The notes under the pieces: model-generated
Seen by the model: only the letters and a program-made list of their open reading frames with translations
The model's database searches: none
Told to the model about the DNA's origin: nothing
Position numbers and translations under genes: made by a program
Shown here: positions 24,040-34,425 of the stretch, in pieces
How the letters are laid out: every line of letters starts with the position of its first letter
How positions within the stretch are numbered: the stretch's first letter is position 1
NCBI RefSeq assembly: GCF_041146395.1
Contig: NC_090989.1
Location: forward strand, 240,364,843-240,428,842
Length of the DNA stretch: 64,000 bases
Origin: Eulemur rufifrons
Lineage: Eukaryota; Chordata; Mammalia; Primates; Lemuridae
Reading direction: 5' to 3'

Positions 24040-24280
24040 TCTTTTCATCTTTTTAATAATCACTCTTTGTCCACTCAAACTGCTTTATCTTTCTTCCTAG
24101 CACTTGTCACTATGTGTAACTACCTTATTTGCTGTGCTTATTGTTTCTTTCCTCCACCAGAGTGTAAGCTCTGTGAGGACAGGGCCTTTATATTTTTCAT
24201 GCTGTCTCCCTAGCACCTAGCAAAATGCCCAGTACATAGAAAGGATTCAATAAAACTTTGTTGGATAAATGAAGGTTGAT
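24040..24280 (+). repeat. L2 LINE 3' end
   Basis: GTAAGCTCTGTGAGGACAGG, CTCCCTAGCACCTAGCAAAA, TGCCCAGTACATAGAAAGGA and TTTGTTGGATAAATGAAGG form the L2 3' terminus. Confidence 0.87.
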
Positions 24281-24354
24281 TAATGACCAAATGTTTACAA
24301 TTAGCAAATCCTCTTTTTGCAATCTCTACCCACCAGTTATAAGATCTGAAAAAT

Positions 24355-24505
24355 ATATACTTGTTAGCCATTTGACATTTGACAAATCATTAAACCACAT
24401 AACCACCAACAGTTTTATCTTTCTGTCTGTATAGTAGGGACACCATCAACTCATAGGACATTTGTGAGAATAAAATGAGGTAACATCCATAAAAGTGTTG
24501 GCCTC
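24355..24505 (+). repeat. MIR SINE, degraded
   Basis: CATTTGACAAATCATTAAAC and GAGAATAAAATGAGGTAACA, with AGTAGGGACACC between them, preserve the MIR order. Confidence 0.6.
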
Positions 24506-25735
24506 TCTGTATAATCAACCAGTTATTTATCCATGTGTCTAGCTATGTATGAATAAAACCCTTTGGGCACAGGGTCTGGCCTATAGTAGGTACAACATGA
24601 ATGCTTACTAATTTATTCACTTTTAATTTTAATTTTGCTATGGAGTGTAATTATTTCCTTCCCACTTGTTGATAGCTCTGTCTAAAATCAAGGGCAAGAA
24701 ATCAATAGATGAAAGCATTGCCTTTATATACTTCAACTCTTACCCTTTATATATATTTCTGCAATATAAAGAGATTTAATAACAGTATTCTCCCCAATCA
24801 AATACAGTTAGAGGACAAAAATAAGAACAGGGCATTGACAAGACTGATAAGCACTAAAGTCATCTTTTCTGTCCCAGCAAAAAGGTCAGTTTTGTTTTTA
24901 AGATGCTTCTCACGTACAGAGGACAGTGTTAGGGAAAGGAGGAATTTGATTTTTAGAAAGGTAATCTTCAAGGTACCCTCCCTCCCTTCCTTCGTTCTTG
25001 CCTTCCTTCCTCCCTCCCCCCCTCTCTTTCTTCTTCCTTTCCTGCCTTTGTTCATTAACTAGAATTAAATTAAGTTTTTGGTTGTTTTCCTCACATAATA
25101 TACAGATACATATCTAAAAAATTAGGTAGGTCAGGGAAAGGGAAAAATGGTCAAAAGAAGCTTTCTTAGAAAATGAATATATGCTAAATCCTCTTCAAAT
25201 TAGAATTTTCAAATCTTCACCATTAAGGCAAAATGAATTGGTTGAACTATAACAGAGTTGCCCATTAAAACATGACCAGGATTCTCTAAAAAACAAAAAT
25301 TCCTGAATTATTGCATCATTCATTCTAGACAAACATGTTTTTTAAAACAGTAAGAAAATAATGATTTATTTGCAAAGGAAAATGATAAATGATGAAATCT
25401 CAACTGATAGGTTAAAGGTATTTCTACAGAATATTATCTTAGCAATTGGCCCAATCACTCGCCACTCAGTTTAAATGCCTCAACAAGAGGTATTTTATAG
25501 GAGGAAATTAATATTTTTACAGATTATATTTACATAAGTATTTGTTCTGCTCACCAATCAAGAATTTTACTTTAACATCTTTTCTAAAGTATTGATTTTT
25601 TAGCTGGGGGACAGGGTAGGGAACAAAATAGTTTTTCTAATATTTATTCTACCACGGATTTACAACTCCTTTCAAAAGGAGTTGCTGACCAAAGGAAAAA
25701 GCAAGAACTGCAATTAGATGAATATGTATAGTATG
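24506..25735. other. AT-rich unique sequence
   Basis: Holds a homopyrimidine tract (24976-25041) and a compact perfect palindrome (25663-25684), listed separately. Otherwise nothing recognised. Confidence 0.45.
24976..25041 (+). repeat. homopyrimidine (CCTT)n-like tract
   Basis: Sixty-plus bases almost wholly C and T on this strand, made of CCCTCCCTT and CTTCCTTCC words with a C8 run. Such tracts can form triplex DNA when supercoiled. The 85-codon minus-strand frame is the purine complement. Confidence 0.9.
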
Positions 25736-25739
25736 TATC

Positions 25740-25900
25740 AAAGGTTAGAAATGCATATACTGAGAAATGCATATGAAATTGTACATATTTTTAAATAATA
25801 CTTTTAGGAATTTATCATAAAGAATTAAGATATGCACAAATACATAATGTAAAAGGATAATCATACCAATATTATTTATAGAGGTAAAAAATGGCAAATC
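25740..25900 (+). repeat. L1M 3' region fragment
   Basis: TTTAGGAATTTATCATAAAG AATTAAGATATGCACAAA and ATACCAATATTATTTATAGA match the old L1M 3' UTR/ORF2-end series. Confidence 0.72.
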
Positions 25901-26226
25901 CTTGTTTCCCACTCCACCCAGGTAGCTGAGACTACCCTATGGGGACTGGAGGCTGAGTGTCTGAGGAATTCACCCTGGGAGGTTTTGGACTCAGGGCTGC
26001 CAACCACAGCCAAGGGTAGGTGTGGAATACAGAGGGAAAGTGGAAGAACTGAGCAAAAGGCTGTATTGGGCCCTTCATCAAGTTGATTTCCCTCTTTTCG
26101 CTCTATCAAGGGCAGGAGACTGGGGGAACCTGTCTGGAGAAAGTGAATGACCCCAGAGAAAAGGCCTCACGAGACTTAAATTTGGGGGAAATAAAAAGGC
26201 CAGCCAGCCATATATTTATCCTAGAG

Positions 26227-26438
26227 CAATGGTTCCCACTGGAATCGGAGGGCGGGGCATTCCCTGGGGGACATTTGGAGACATTTTTGATTTCCATGAC
26301 TGGAGCAGGCAGTGCTACTGGCATCTAGTGGGTAGGGGCCAGGGAAGCTGCTGAACATCCTACAATGCAGAGAAAAGCTCCCACAGCAATGGATTATCTA
26401 GTCCCCAGTGTTAATGGTGCTACCGTTAAGAAACCTTG
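26227..26438 (+). mobile_element. MER20 (hAT-Charlie non-autonomous)
   Basis: From CAATGGTTCCCACTGG to TACCGTTAAGAAACCTTG, with GGGGGACATTTGGAGACATT, GCTACTGGCATCTAGTGGGT and TGAACATCCTACAATGCAGA inside. Flanking 8-mers TCCTAGAG (26219-26226) and CCTTAGAG (26439-26446) agree at 6 of 8, as expected for an aged hAT target duplication. Near full length. Confidence 0.9.
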
Positions 26439-26597
26439 CCTTAGAGTGAAACCCACAGTTAACACCTATCCCCTGTCCCCATCACTCACACAGGACTTCA
26501 AAAGGCTCTTTTGGGTTTCACCCTTAAATATGACACAACCAAGTAAGGAAAAAAAGGGACTGGAGGAAAAAAGAGATCATGAAAAAACTTAAAAAGA

Positions 26598-26935
<338 letters not shown>

Positions 26936-26945
26936 CTTAAAAAGA

Positions 26946-27345
26946 AAAACTAATTGGTACAACCAAATCTGAAATGCAATTTGGCAATATCCAGCAAATC
27001 TGAAGCTGAACAAACCTATAACCCAGAAATTCTGTTTGTAGAGAATTATCTCAGAGAAACTCTTGCACATGTCAATAGGAGACATACACATATTCATAGC
27101 ACCATTATTTACTAGTAGCACAAAGCCTAGAAACAATCTAATTGTTCATCAAAAAAAGAAGGGATAGATTAATTGCAGTCTACTCATATAATTGAATGCC
27201 ATAAATCACTTAAAATGAATGTCCTAGAGCTAAGTATTTCAATATAGATAAACCTCATAAATATAAATGTTGACTTAAAAAAAGAAAATTGCAGAAGACC
27301 ACATTCATTAAGACACTATTTATACAAAGTTTAGAAACATTTAAA
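26946..27345 (+). repeat. L1M 3' region fragment
   Basis: GCAATTTGGCAATATCCAGC, ACCCAGAAATTCTGTTTGTA, GCACCATTATTTACTAGTAG and GAAACAATCTAATTGTTCAT follow the familiar ancient L1 3' order. The Alu at 26598 inserted at its left side. Confidence 0.8.
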
Positions 27346-27350
27346 AACTT

Positions 27351-27510
27351 TACTAGATATCTTTTAAGGACTGATACTTGTCCACCTGTGTTTCTAGTTC
27401 TTTGAGGTGTGGTGTTAGGTTGTTAATTTGTGATCTTTCTACTTTTTTGATGTAGGCATTTAATGCTGTAAACTTCCCCCTTAGCACTGCTTTTCCTGCT
27501 TTTACTTTAT
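27351..27510 (-). repeat. L1 ORF2 fragment, reverse
   Basis: The minus-strand translation contains KFTALNAYIKKVERSQINNL, the linker between endonuclease and reverse transcriptase of L1 ORF2p. Only about 50 residues remain. The neighbouring 27511-27930 lacks clear L1 coding matches and could be a divergent L1 UTR. Confidence 0.85.
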
Positions 27511-27930
27511 GCAGCAACATCTCTGTGCAACATCTCCAGGCAGCTCCCCATGTTAGACCCAAGACCTGTGTGGGCTGGAATGTTCTTCTGTAGCCATGTT
27601 CATAAAATCTGGTCTTGGAATGTGGAGCCCTACAGGCTTCTCTCTTACTAGTTCCTCACATCCAGCAGCTTCTCCCGGCTCTTAGCCAGTCCTGGTCAAG
27701 CAAATTGCCCTGAACCCTCCTCTCCTTACCTATTTTTGGGGCTTCCTGTGGCTTCCCTGGTGAATCCTAGCATTCTCTCCTGGATGATCTGTTTGATATG
27801 TGAGAATCTGCTTACTTTTTTGGTTCCTCTCTATGGAGAAGGCACATTCTGCTTGTGTCTAGTCTGCCACCTTGATCCTATCTTCCTGATGTTTTACTTC
27901 TTAAGCTGCAATTTGGGTTTAGTGGTACCT

Positions 27931-29300
27931 GTTGTATTCTTTTATATCTTTGGTATGTTTTCAATTATATTAAGTAGACACTACTTTTGATATTTTCAGA
28001 AAGATAAAAGAAAATATTGCATCCAGTAAAAAGTCATGTCTCATTCATGAAGTAGGAATTCTAAAAATAGAGTAATTTTAAGAAAACCTAATGTGTAGCA
28101 AAGATATTACATGCTTTAAAATATAAAATTAAAACGTATAGGCTTTCTTTGAAAAATCTGTAATTTAATTTCAAATACATAATTTAAACTTAACCTCAAT
28201 GACATTATATTAGAATTGAGTTTTTCTTTTCAAATAAGTGAGTATATAAAATAACTGGGCCATGTATCAGCTTGGAATGTTTTATAGACAGATCCCAACA
28301 GGTCATATGCCATCTCCAGCTATTTTTCTTCTAAGTGTTCTCTATACTGAGTATTGAGGTAAATTATTAATTGCCAAAAAGAGTAACTGACAATATTTGA
28401 GGCATTTAGCAGTTATGATTCACAATAGCAACTCCAAGAAATTTAAAAAACAATATTTTTGTCAATGCATTAAGATCTCATCAGTGAACTAAGTTCCTCA
28501 GCTAAGTGGTTGCAGCAACAGCTTTTGAAATTGGAATAACAACTTCTGCAATTATTTAACAAATAACTTTTTATTTGGCACTAATTTGTTTTAACTAGAA
28601 AACTCATTTGGGAATTGAGAAAGGCATAAAAAGTCTGTCATTTTTAATTATATAAATTAGTGATACAAGAAAATTTGTGAGTGAGTTTCATAACTAAACA
28701 TTTTAGTTTTCTTACACTAGCTAAGTTGAAATGATCATTTTAATTGTCTTTTAGAAATATTGTATTATCATACCAAGTAGTGAAACATTTAATAATACAC
28801 ATTAGCAAGTTAAAATAAGTATGTTCATTATTTTTTATAACAAGCTAAACATACTTATTTTTACACATTTAGCAGATTAAAATAATCATCTTCATCTTTT
28901 TAAGAAAAAGATCCTTGAAGAAGACACAATTAATATTTTCCATTTTTCATTGGCTTAATAAGTACCCATTTCGGTTAGCTTAGGAAACTAAAATAATAAC
29001 TTTACAATTTTCTTTATATGATTGGAAAGTGCATCTGAAAAAAAAATTTCTAATCCTAATCATTCCTTCCTACATGGTGTGCTCCCTCTAAAAGTGAAAA
29101 TTCTATACTTCTAATACATATAAGTATATATGAATATCATGGGCAGCAACAAAACAAAAGCAAAACAAAAATGAATAAAAATGTTTTAATATAGAAATTT
29201 TTTATCAAATTAAATTTCTCTGGCTATTTATTTAAATTTATTTTATTTAAACAATTTATGTTTATTCTAGCAAGTGCTTATAAGGTGAAGATGCTCATAA
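27931..29300. other. AT-rich block with palindrome and degenerate direct repeats
   Basis: About 1.35 kb of very AT-rich DNA without a known repeat. It contains a 14-bp-arm palindrome (28812-28825 and 28848-28861) and two 27-bp near-copies 67 bp apart (28802-28828 and 28869-28895, 22 of 27 matching). Words such as TTTAATTA could bind homeodomain factors, but that is inference from composition. Confidence 0.5.
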
Positions 29301-29918
29301 AGGTTGAGCATCCCCAATCTGAAATCTTTTTTTTTTTTTTTTTTTTGAGACAGAGTTTCGTTCTTTTGCCTGGGCTAGAGTGCCGTGGCGTCAGCCTAGC
29401 TCACAGCAACCTCAAACTCCTGGGCTCAAGCGATCCTCCTGCCTCAGCCTCCTGAGTATCTGGGACTATAGGTGCATGCCACCACACCCAGCTAATTTTT
29501 CTATCTTTGGTAGAGATGAGGTCTCGCTCTTGCTAAGGCTGGTCTCAAACTCCTGAGTTCAAGCAGTCCTCTCGCCTGGGCCTCCCAGAGTGCTAGTGAA
29601 AATCTGAAAACTGAAATGCTTCAAAATCTGAAATTTTTGAGTGCTGACATGATGCAATAAGTGGAAAATTCCACAACTGACCTCATGTGACAAGTCACAG
29701 TCAAAAGTTTCAAGCACAAAATTATTAGAAATATTGTATAAAATTACCTTCATTCTATGTGTATAAGGTGTATATGAAACATAAATGAATTTCATGTTTT
29801 GACTTGGGTCCCACGCCCAAGATATCTCATTATGTATATGCAAATATTCCAAAATCTGAAAAAATCTGAAATCTGAAACACTTCTGGCCCCAAGCATTTT
29901 GGATAAGGGATACTGAAC
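29301..29918 (+). mobile_element. Tigger/pogo-like non-autonomous DNA transposon, split by Alu
   Basis: The left end GGTTGAGCATCCCCAATCTG and the right end GGATAAGGGATACTGAAC are imperfect inverted repeats, and TA dinucleotides flank both ends (29298-29299, 29919-29920), as in TcMar elements. Internal phrases ATTTTTGAGTGCTGACATGA TGC, GAAACATAAATGAATTTCAT and CTTGGGTCCCACGCCCAAGA belong to a family I recognise but cannot name with certainty. An Alu occupies 29327-29598. Confidence 0.72.
29327..29598 (-). mobile_element. Alu, 5'-truncated, reverse
   Basis: T20 tail, then GAGACAGAGTTTCGTTCTTT and the strepsirrhine GCCTGGGCTAGAGTGCCGTG. The copy stops at CCCAGAGTGCTAGTG and lacks the last 30 or so bases at the Alu head. 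The host element reads AATCTGAAA on both sides, a possible target duplication, though that word is also repeated inside the host. Confidence 0.93.
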
Positions 29919-30029
29919 TAGCATAGCTGTGTTTACAAAAATAAAATGGTAACCAAGAAGAAGATCCCTAAAATGATATCTATAAGATCTCCTTTAGCTC
30001 TAATATTTCATTTACTCATCCCTTCATCA

Positions 30030-30545
30030 TTAATGACTTCCTTCATTCATTCACTTGTTCATTCCTTATAAGACTTCCTATGTGTTACGTACTGTGTTAG
30101 ACTCTGAGGATAGAAAGAGAAACGAAACAAAATCTGCTTTAGCTATAGTGCACCAGCATGAAAGGTAGAAGGGGACTACAAACCCAAATCTCTAATACAC
30201 ATGGCATTCTCCACTCTCTGTGTTGGAAAAGGAAAGGGATCCTGATTAGGTGACATGCACCCACACATAGAGACCTTTCGTATGGAAGTTGAACCACGGC
30301 TCTATCACTTTGCTCACAAAGTTTGGCACAACATGCTTCCACTCATTTATAGTTGAAGACATGGAGAAACCGAGAGGTGACCTAACTTGTTGAAAGTCAC
30401 AGAGCAAGTGAGAAGGCCAAAATCAGAACATATGGTCTATTGGAATGTTTTCAACAAATACATTGAGAACTTGCCAGGTGTCTGGCTCAGAGCCAGGAAG
30501 GAGGACTAGAAAGATGAATAAGACCTGGTGTCTGCCAGGTATGTA
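30030..30545 (-). repeat. L2 and MIR fragments, reverse
   Basis: CTTCATTCATTCACTTGTTC and CTATGTGTTACGTACTGTG at 30030-30130 are a reversed L2 tail. GACATGGAGAAACCGAGAGG with AAAGTCACAGAGCAAGTGAG (about 30320-30440) is reversed MIR. GCCAGGAAGGAGGACTAGAA AGATGAATAAGAC at 30470-30540 is L2 again. Copies are short and old. Confidence 0.6.
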
Positions 30546-30749
30546 CACTCAGGTGCTGTCAGTGGCTTGACTCAGGAATTCTGGAAATTACTGTAACATC
30601 TGATGCCTACTGCTGAGTCTCTGAGGACTGCGGCAGCACATAAACAAACCTGGGACTGCGCGGGAACCAGAACACCTGGTAGAGTAAACACAGGGAAACA
30701 AGCTCCGCTTGGCTGTGATCTGAAAAATGCAGATCAAAGAAGAGTTTGT

Positions 30750-31290
30750 TTCCACCTATCAATCTTGCAAGGTTTTAAAATGACAACACTCAAAATGGAG
30801 AAATCAGTCCTCTCATCCACTGCTGTTGGAAATATAAACCTTATGTTTAGATACCAAAATTGCAGCATCACGTGTAATAGCTTACAACCAGGAATGATTA
30901 TGTTCAACAGCAAGTGAATAAAATTTCATTAGATTAAGGTTACATGAATGTAATACTATGGTATATGAGGCAGTTTTGCAAGATTACCTGATGACTTGGG
31001 AAAATATTCATCACGTTAATCAGAATCACTTCTTGGCCTTTTGGCTAAGATCAAGTATAGTATCTGTTCTTATCAGTTTAATGTTAATTAGAAAATGAAC
31101 ATATTAAGCTATATGCAGCATGATTTTACTTTTCTAAAAATATATTAACAGTATGCATACATATCTGTATTACAAGCACTGGAAGGAAATGTGTCAAATT
31201 AATACTTGTGATTATTTATGGGTGGTGATATTGCAGGTTACTTTTATTTTCTGTCTTTCTATATTCTCTAAATTTTCTTTAAGGAGCTTC
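30750..31290 (+). repeat. L1M 3' region, interrupted by U2
   Basis: CTCATCCACTGCTGTTGGAA ATATAAACC, ATACTATGGTATATGAGGCA, GAAAATGAACATATTAAGCT, GGGTGGTGATATTGCAGGTT and TCTCTAAATTTTCTTTAA are ordered as in ancient L1 3' ends. The U2 piece at 31025 interrupts it. Confidence 0.75.
31025..31082 (+). pseudogene. RNU2 pseudogene: truncated U2 snRNA retropseudogene
   Basis: ATCACTTCTTGGCCTTTTGG CTAAGATCAAGTATAGTATC and on through TTATCAGTTTAAT is the 5' end of U2 snRNA, including the branch-point recognition sequence (GTAGTA region, here ATAGTA). It differs from the mature RNA at a few positions and stops after about 58 of 188 nt. It has no A tail. GTTAATCAGA (31015-31024) and GTTAATTAGA (31083-31092) flank it, a 10-bp target duplication with one mismatch. 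Not functional: the Sm site and 3' stem-loops are absent. Confidence 0.93.
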
Positions 31291-31469
31291 CATTAATTTA
31301 ATAATTGAGAAAAAATAACTAAATCTTAGTTAATAATTTTCTGACCAGAATGATTCTCTGAAACGAACTGCCTGCTACTGACTGCTTTCAGGCTGTCAGT
31401 GACTCAGCCCCTTCCCGTCTGGACACAAAGATGGGCTAGAGAGGTCCTCACACCAGAGCTCCATGACCC

Positions 31470-31830
31470 AGACTGGTTTCACTGCTGACTGGCTGGGTCT
31501 TTTTTGGGCAAAACAGTTCTGAGCCTTTGTAATTGTATCCATAAAGGGTAGCAATTGATATCTACCTCACAGATGAAGTTTAAAGAGAGTATAAGAAAAA
31601 TGCTTTGAAAAGCACTATTAAACGCAAGTTTTGTCTTACATGAGAGATGGATAAGATAGGGTATAGACTCAAATCCCAAATGACCAACTTCTTGTTTTTA
31701 TGACATCAGTCATATGACAGAATCTCTTTGAACCTTAGCCTAATAATTTTGTCAAGTGGAGCTATTACTGTCTTCTTCAGAAGGCCGATGTGAACTAAAC
31801 ACCTTTTGCAGTGCTCAGGAAATGTTAGTT
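31470..31830 (+). repeat. two MIR-like fragments
   Basis: TGGCTGGGTCTTTTTTGGGC, then AGCAATTGATATCTACCTCA CAGATGAAG (31480-31620). A second, weaker series has ATATGACAGAATCTCTTTGA ACC (31640-31830). Both are in forward order. Confidence 0.5.
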
Positions 31831-32545
31831 TCCTTCCATTCTTAGGCTCTATCTTCCCCTACTCTACCCTTATTCTGAAACAAGGATTAAAAAACCCTTC
31901 AGCATCAGCACTTTCTGTTCTAATTTTAAAGCATATTTGCTTTGATTTTTTGATATGTTAAAAATGTATAGACTCTTTTTTTCATTTCTATACACTTTTA
32001 TAGTTTGGACCATCAGCAAGCACACCTTGGAAAAATCAATGTGAGGAATGGTGGACAAATTTTATGGGGTCATTTGGAAGTCTCCCACACAAATCTCTGA
32101 AACTCCAAGCACTTCCCATTAGGGTGGGCAGAGTAGGAGAGCTGAATGTCCTTGCTTTGGTGGGCTGAAGTTATTTTAGCAATTAGATCTCCTTAGCTTC
32201 TGGGTTCATCTAAATATACTGGTGACATTCTGTAAATGTGCAGAACTTGGAATTTCTCAGGCTTGGTTTCTCTAGTGTCAATTGACAACCACATGTCTTA
32301 AATTTTGTTTCCTTTAATTAACCTTCTCCATTTTCAAATCAATGTTCTCACTTCCTCATGGTGTTACTGCTATTCTAAGGAATGCAGACCTAAGGGATCA
32401 ACATTTCAAGACTCCCAAGGTTCATACGCCAAACCTGGAACTTTGTGCACAAATAGACATCCAAGTACATCCGCTGCTGCTTCTGCACACCCAAACTTAA
32501 ACATTCAAAGACCAAGATTAAAGCATCAGGGGATTCAGCCCTAAC
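31831..32545. other. unique sequence
   Basis: No recognised element. The minus-strand 154-codon frame that spans 32390-32854 crosses the Y3 tail and a probable L2 remnant, so it is not a gene. Confidence 0.45.
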
Positions 32546-32549
32546 TTTT

Positions 32550-32740
32550 ATTAGTTGACATCTGAGCCTTCTTTTGTAAGGATCTTTCCTTATGGGAGTA
32601 TTGAAGATTTTTAAGAAAGGGAATAACCCACTTAAGGCCTTACCTCTTCTGAGAAGATTAACCTGTTGGGTGCTGGTGGATTGATTGGAAGGGATGATCT
32701 GCGTGTGAGATGACTGTGAAGACAGATTAAAAAGGACGAG
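32550..32740 (-). repeat. possible L2 remnant, reverse
   Basis: GAAGATTTTTAAGAAAGGGA ATAACCC resembles the reversed L2 region that precedes the 3' tail. Weak. Confidence 0.35.
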
Positions 32741-32842
32741 GCAGATAAAGGACACATTGTAGCAGACTCTGCCGGTGCCCAGATCATTTCCCTGGACTCT
32801 TAGCATCAGTGTGCTCTGGCTGCCTTCTTCTTTTTTTTTTTT

Positions 32843-32942
32843 AAGGCTGGTCAAGTGGAGCAGTGGGAATGGAGAAGGAACATAGGAATCTGTAACTGGT
32901 TGTGATCAATTAGTTGTAAACACCACTGCACTCGGACCAACC
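32843..32942 (-). pseudogene. RNY3 pseudogene: Y3 small cytoplasmic RNA retrocopy
   Basis: On the minus strand this reads GGTTGGTCCGAGTGCAGTGG, then TGTTTACAACTAATTGATCA, CAACCAGTTACAGATT and ends CACTTGACCAGCCTT, a full-length Y3 RNA (Ro60 ribonucleoprotein component; Y RNAs act in DNA replication initiation and RNA quality control). By recollection it differs from human Y3 at about six positions. An A-rich tail follows (T-rich 32830-32842 on the plus strand). CTCTGGCTGCCTTCT at 32814-32828 recurs exactly at 32942-32956, a 15-bp target duplication. It lacks the upstream Pol III promoter of a true Y gene, so it is almost surely silent. Confidence 0.95.
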
Positions 32943-33101
32943 TCTGGCTGCCTTCTGACTGCCGGTGTCTACCTCCCTTTACCTGAGTGCTCAGGAATTA
33001 ACACTCCCTGCCCAGCAGCCTTCGGCCAATGACTGATAGAGGTCAATACCTAGACACCCCAGCTCTCTTGCCCTTTGGGTAGAAGGACCTCTGAGATGTG
33101 T

Positions 33102-33585
33102 TGTATGAATTTACTATTGCTGCTGTAAAAAATTACCAAAAACTTAGAGGCCTAAAAGAAATATAAATTTGTTGTTTAACAGCTCTGGAGGTCATAAGTT
33201 TGAAACAGGTCCTACTAAGCTAAAACCAAGATGTTGGTAGAGCTGCCTTGCTTTGGGAGATTCTAGGGGGAGAATCTATTTCCTTGTCTTTCCAGTATCT
33301 AGATGCTGCCCATATTCCTTGGCTATTCACCCCTTCCTCCACCTTCAAAAGCAGCAGTGTGGCACCTTCATATCTTCCTGTGACTCTGACCTGCTGCTTC
33401 TCTTTTATAAGCACCCTTGAGATTACTTTGGGCCTACGTGGGGAATCCAAAATAATCTTCCCACCTCAAGATCCTTAATTTAATCATACCTGCAAAGTCC
33501 CTTTTACCATATAAGGTAACATATTCACAAGTTCTGGTGATTAGTATGCGGACATCTTTGGGGGGCCATTACTTGGCCTACTATG
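33102..33585 (-). mobile_element. MLT1-type LTR (ERVL-MaLR), reverse
   Basis: TGTATGAATTTACTATTGCT GCTG, TTCTAGGGGGAGAATCTATT, CCATATTCCTTGGC, CTCAAGATCCTTAATTTAAT, TTTTACCATATAAGGTAACA and GCGGACATCTTTGGGGGGCC run in the same order as the LTR at 9259. Flanking TGTGT and TGGGT differ at one base. Solitary. Confidence 0.85.
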
Positions 33586-33589
33586 TGGG

Positions 33590-34210
33590 TGTTTTATGCC
33601 ATTTCCCAGTTTCCTTCCAAGGAATACACTCTGATCACCCCCAGTGGTGGTGGTTTTATAGCTTTCCTTTATTTGCCTGCTTTCTCTTCCTTGCTACTTG
33701 CCCAATCTCCCACGGGTGTTTTCTGGATTTCCCAAGTACAGGATTTGCACAAAGCCTTGTTTCAGGGTCTGCTTCTGGGAAACCCCAAACAAAGACATGC
33801 ATTGTAAGGGGAGAAGCCCATGTTAGGTACAGAGAGGAGTCAAGAAAGATGGGCTGACCCATTGTGGGAGAACGACAACAACAGGAAGTCAGAAGGGGGT
33901 CTGGCTTTGAGGAGATGATACTGAGTTCCTTTTTAGTTGAGGGGACATTAGGACAATGGAGCTGGAAATGGTGGTTAATGGCGTAGTGTCTCCTATGAGG
34001 TGCAGGTTTTGAGGCCTGATGGAAAATGGGCTTAGAACTTTGTTTTCATTTCATGATAACAATTTGTTAATGAAACCAATGAGATCTAAAGGACACTGCC
34101 ATCATGTGAAGTAAGGAGGATGACTTCTCCTCCAGAGGCAGGACCGTGAGCCCCAGAGGAATCAGAAATGTCTAAAACATTAGATCATAATTTCCCTTTC
34201 ACAAATCATT
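33590..34210. other. unique or unclassified sequence
   Basis: CTGCTTCTGGGAAACCCCAA ACAAAGACA (about 33770-33800) may be the end of another old LTR, but the match is too weak to call. No gene seen. Confidence 0.4.
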
Positions 34211-34214
34211 TGCA

Positions 34215-34425
34215 TCTTCTTAGTATTTTCTATACCACAGGCAGGCACTGTTCTTAACACATTCTTAGTTTTCCCATGTTAAATCCTTATTACCATCATT
34301 TGCAGTAAGTACTATTATTTTCCCCCATTTTATCATTGAACTAGAGAGGTTAGATAATGGTAGAAGCAGGATTTAGAACTAAGTTGGTTCAACTCCTGAG
34401 TCTGAAATTTTAACTACCACATTCT
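34215..34425 (-). repeat. MIR SINE
   Basis: CAGGCACTGTTCTTAACACA, CCCATTTTATCATTGAACTA GAGAGG and GCAGGATTTAGAACTAAG give the reversed MIR order. Confidence 0.82.

Noticed and set aside
31025..31082. Functional U2 snRNA gene
   Set aside because: Only about the first 58 nt are present; the Sm site and 3' stem-loops are missing.
32390..32854. 154-codon open frame on the minus strand
   Set aside because: Its start lies in the A-rich tail of the Y3 retrocopy and it runs through a probable L2 remnant. No family match.
32843..32942. Functional RNY3 gene
   Set aside because: The A-rich tail and exact target duplications mark a retrocopy. The upstream elements of a Pol III type 3 promoter were not seen.
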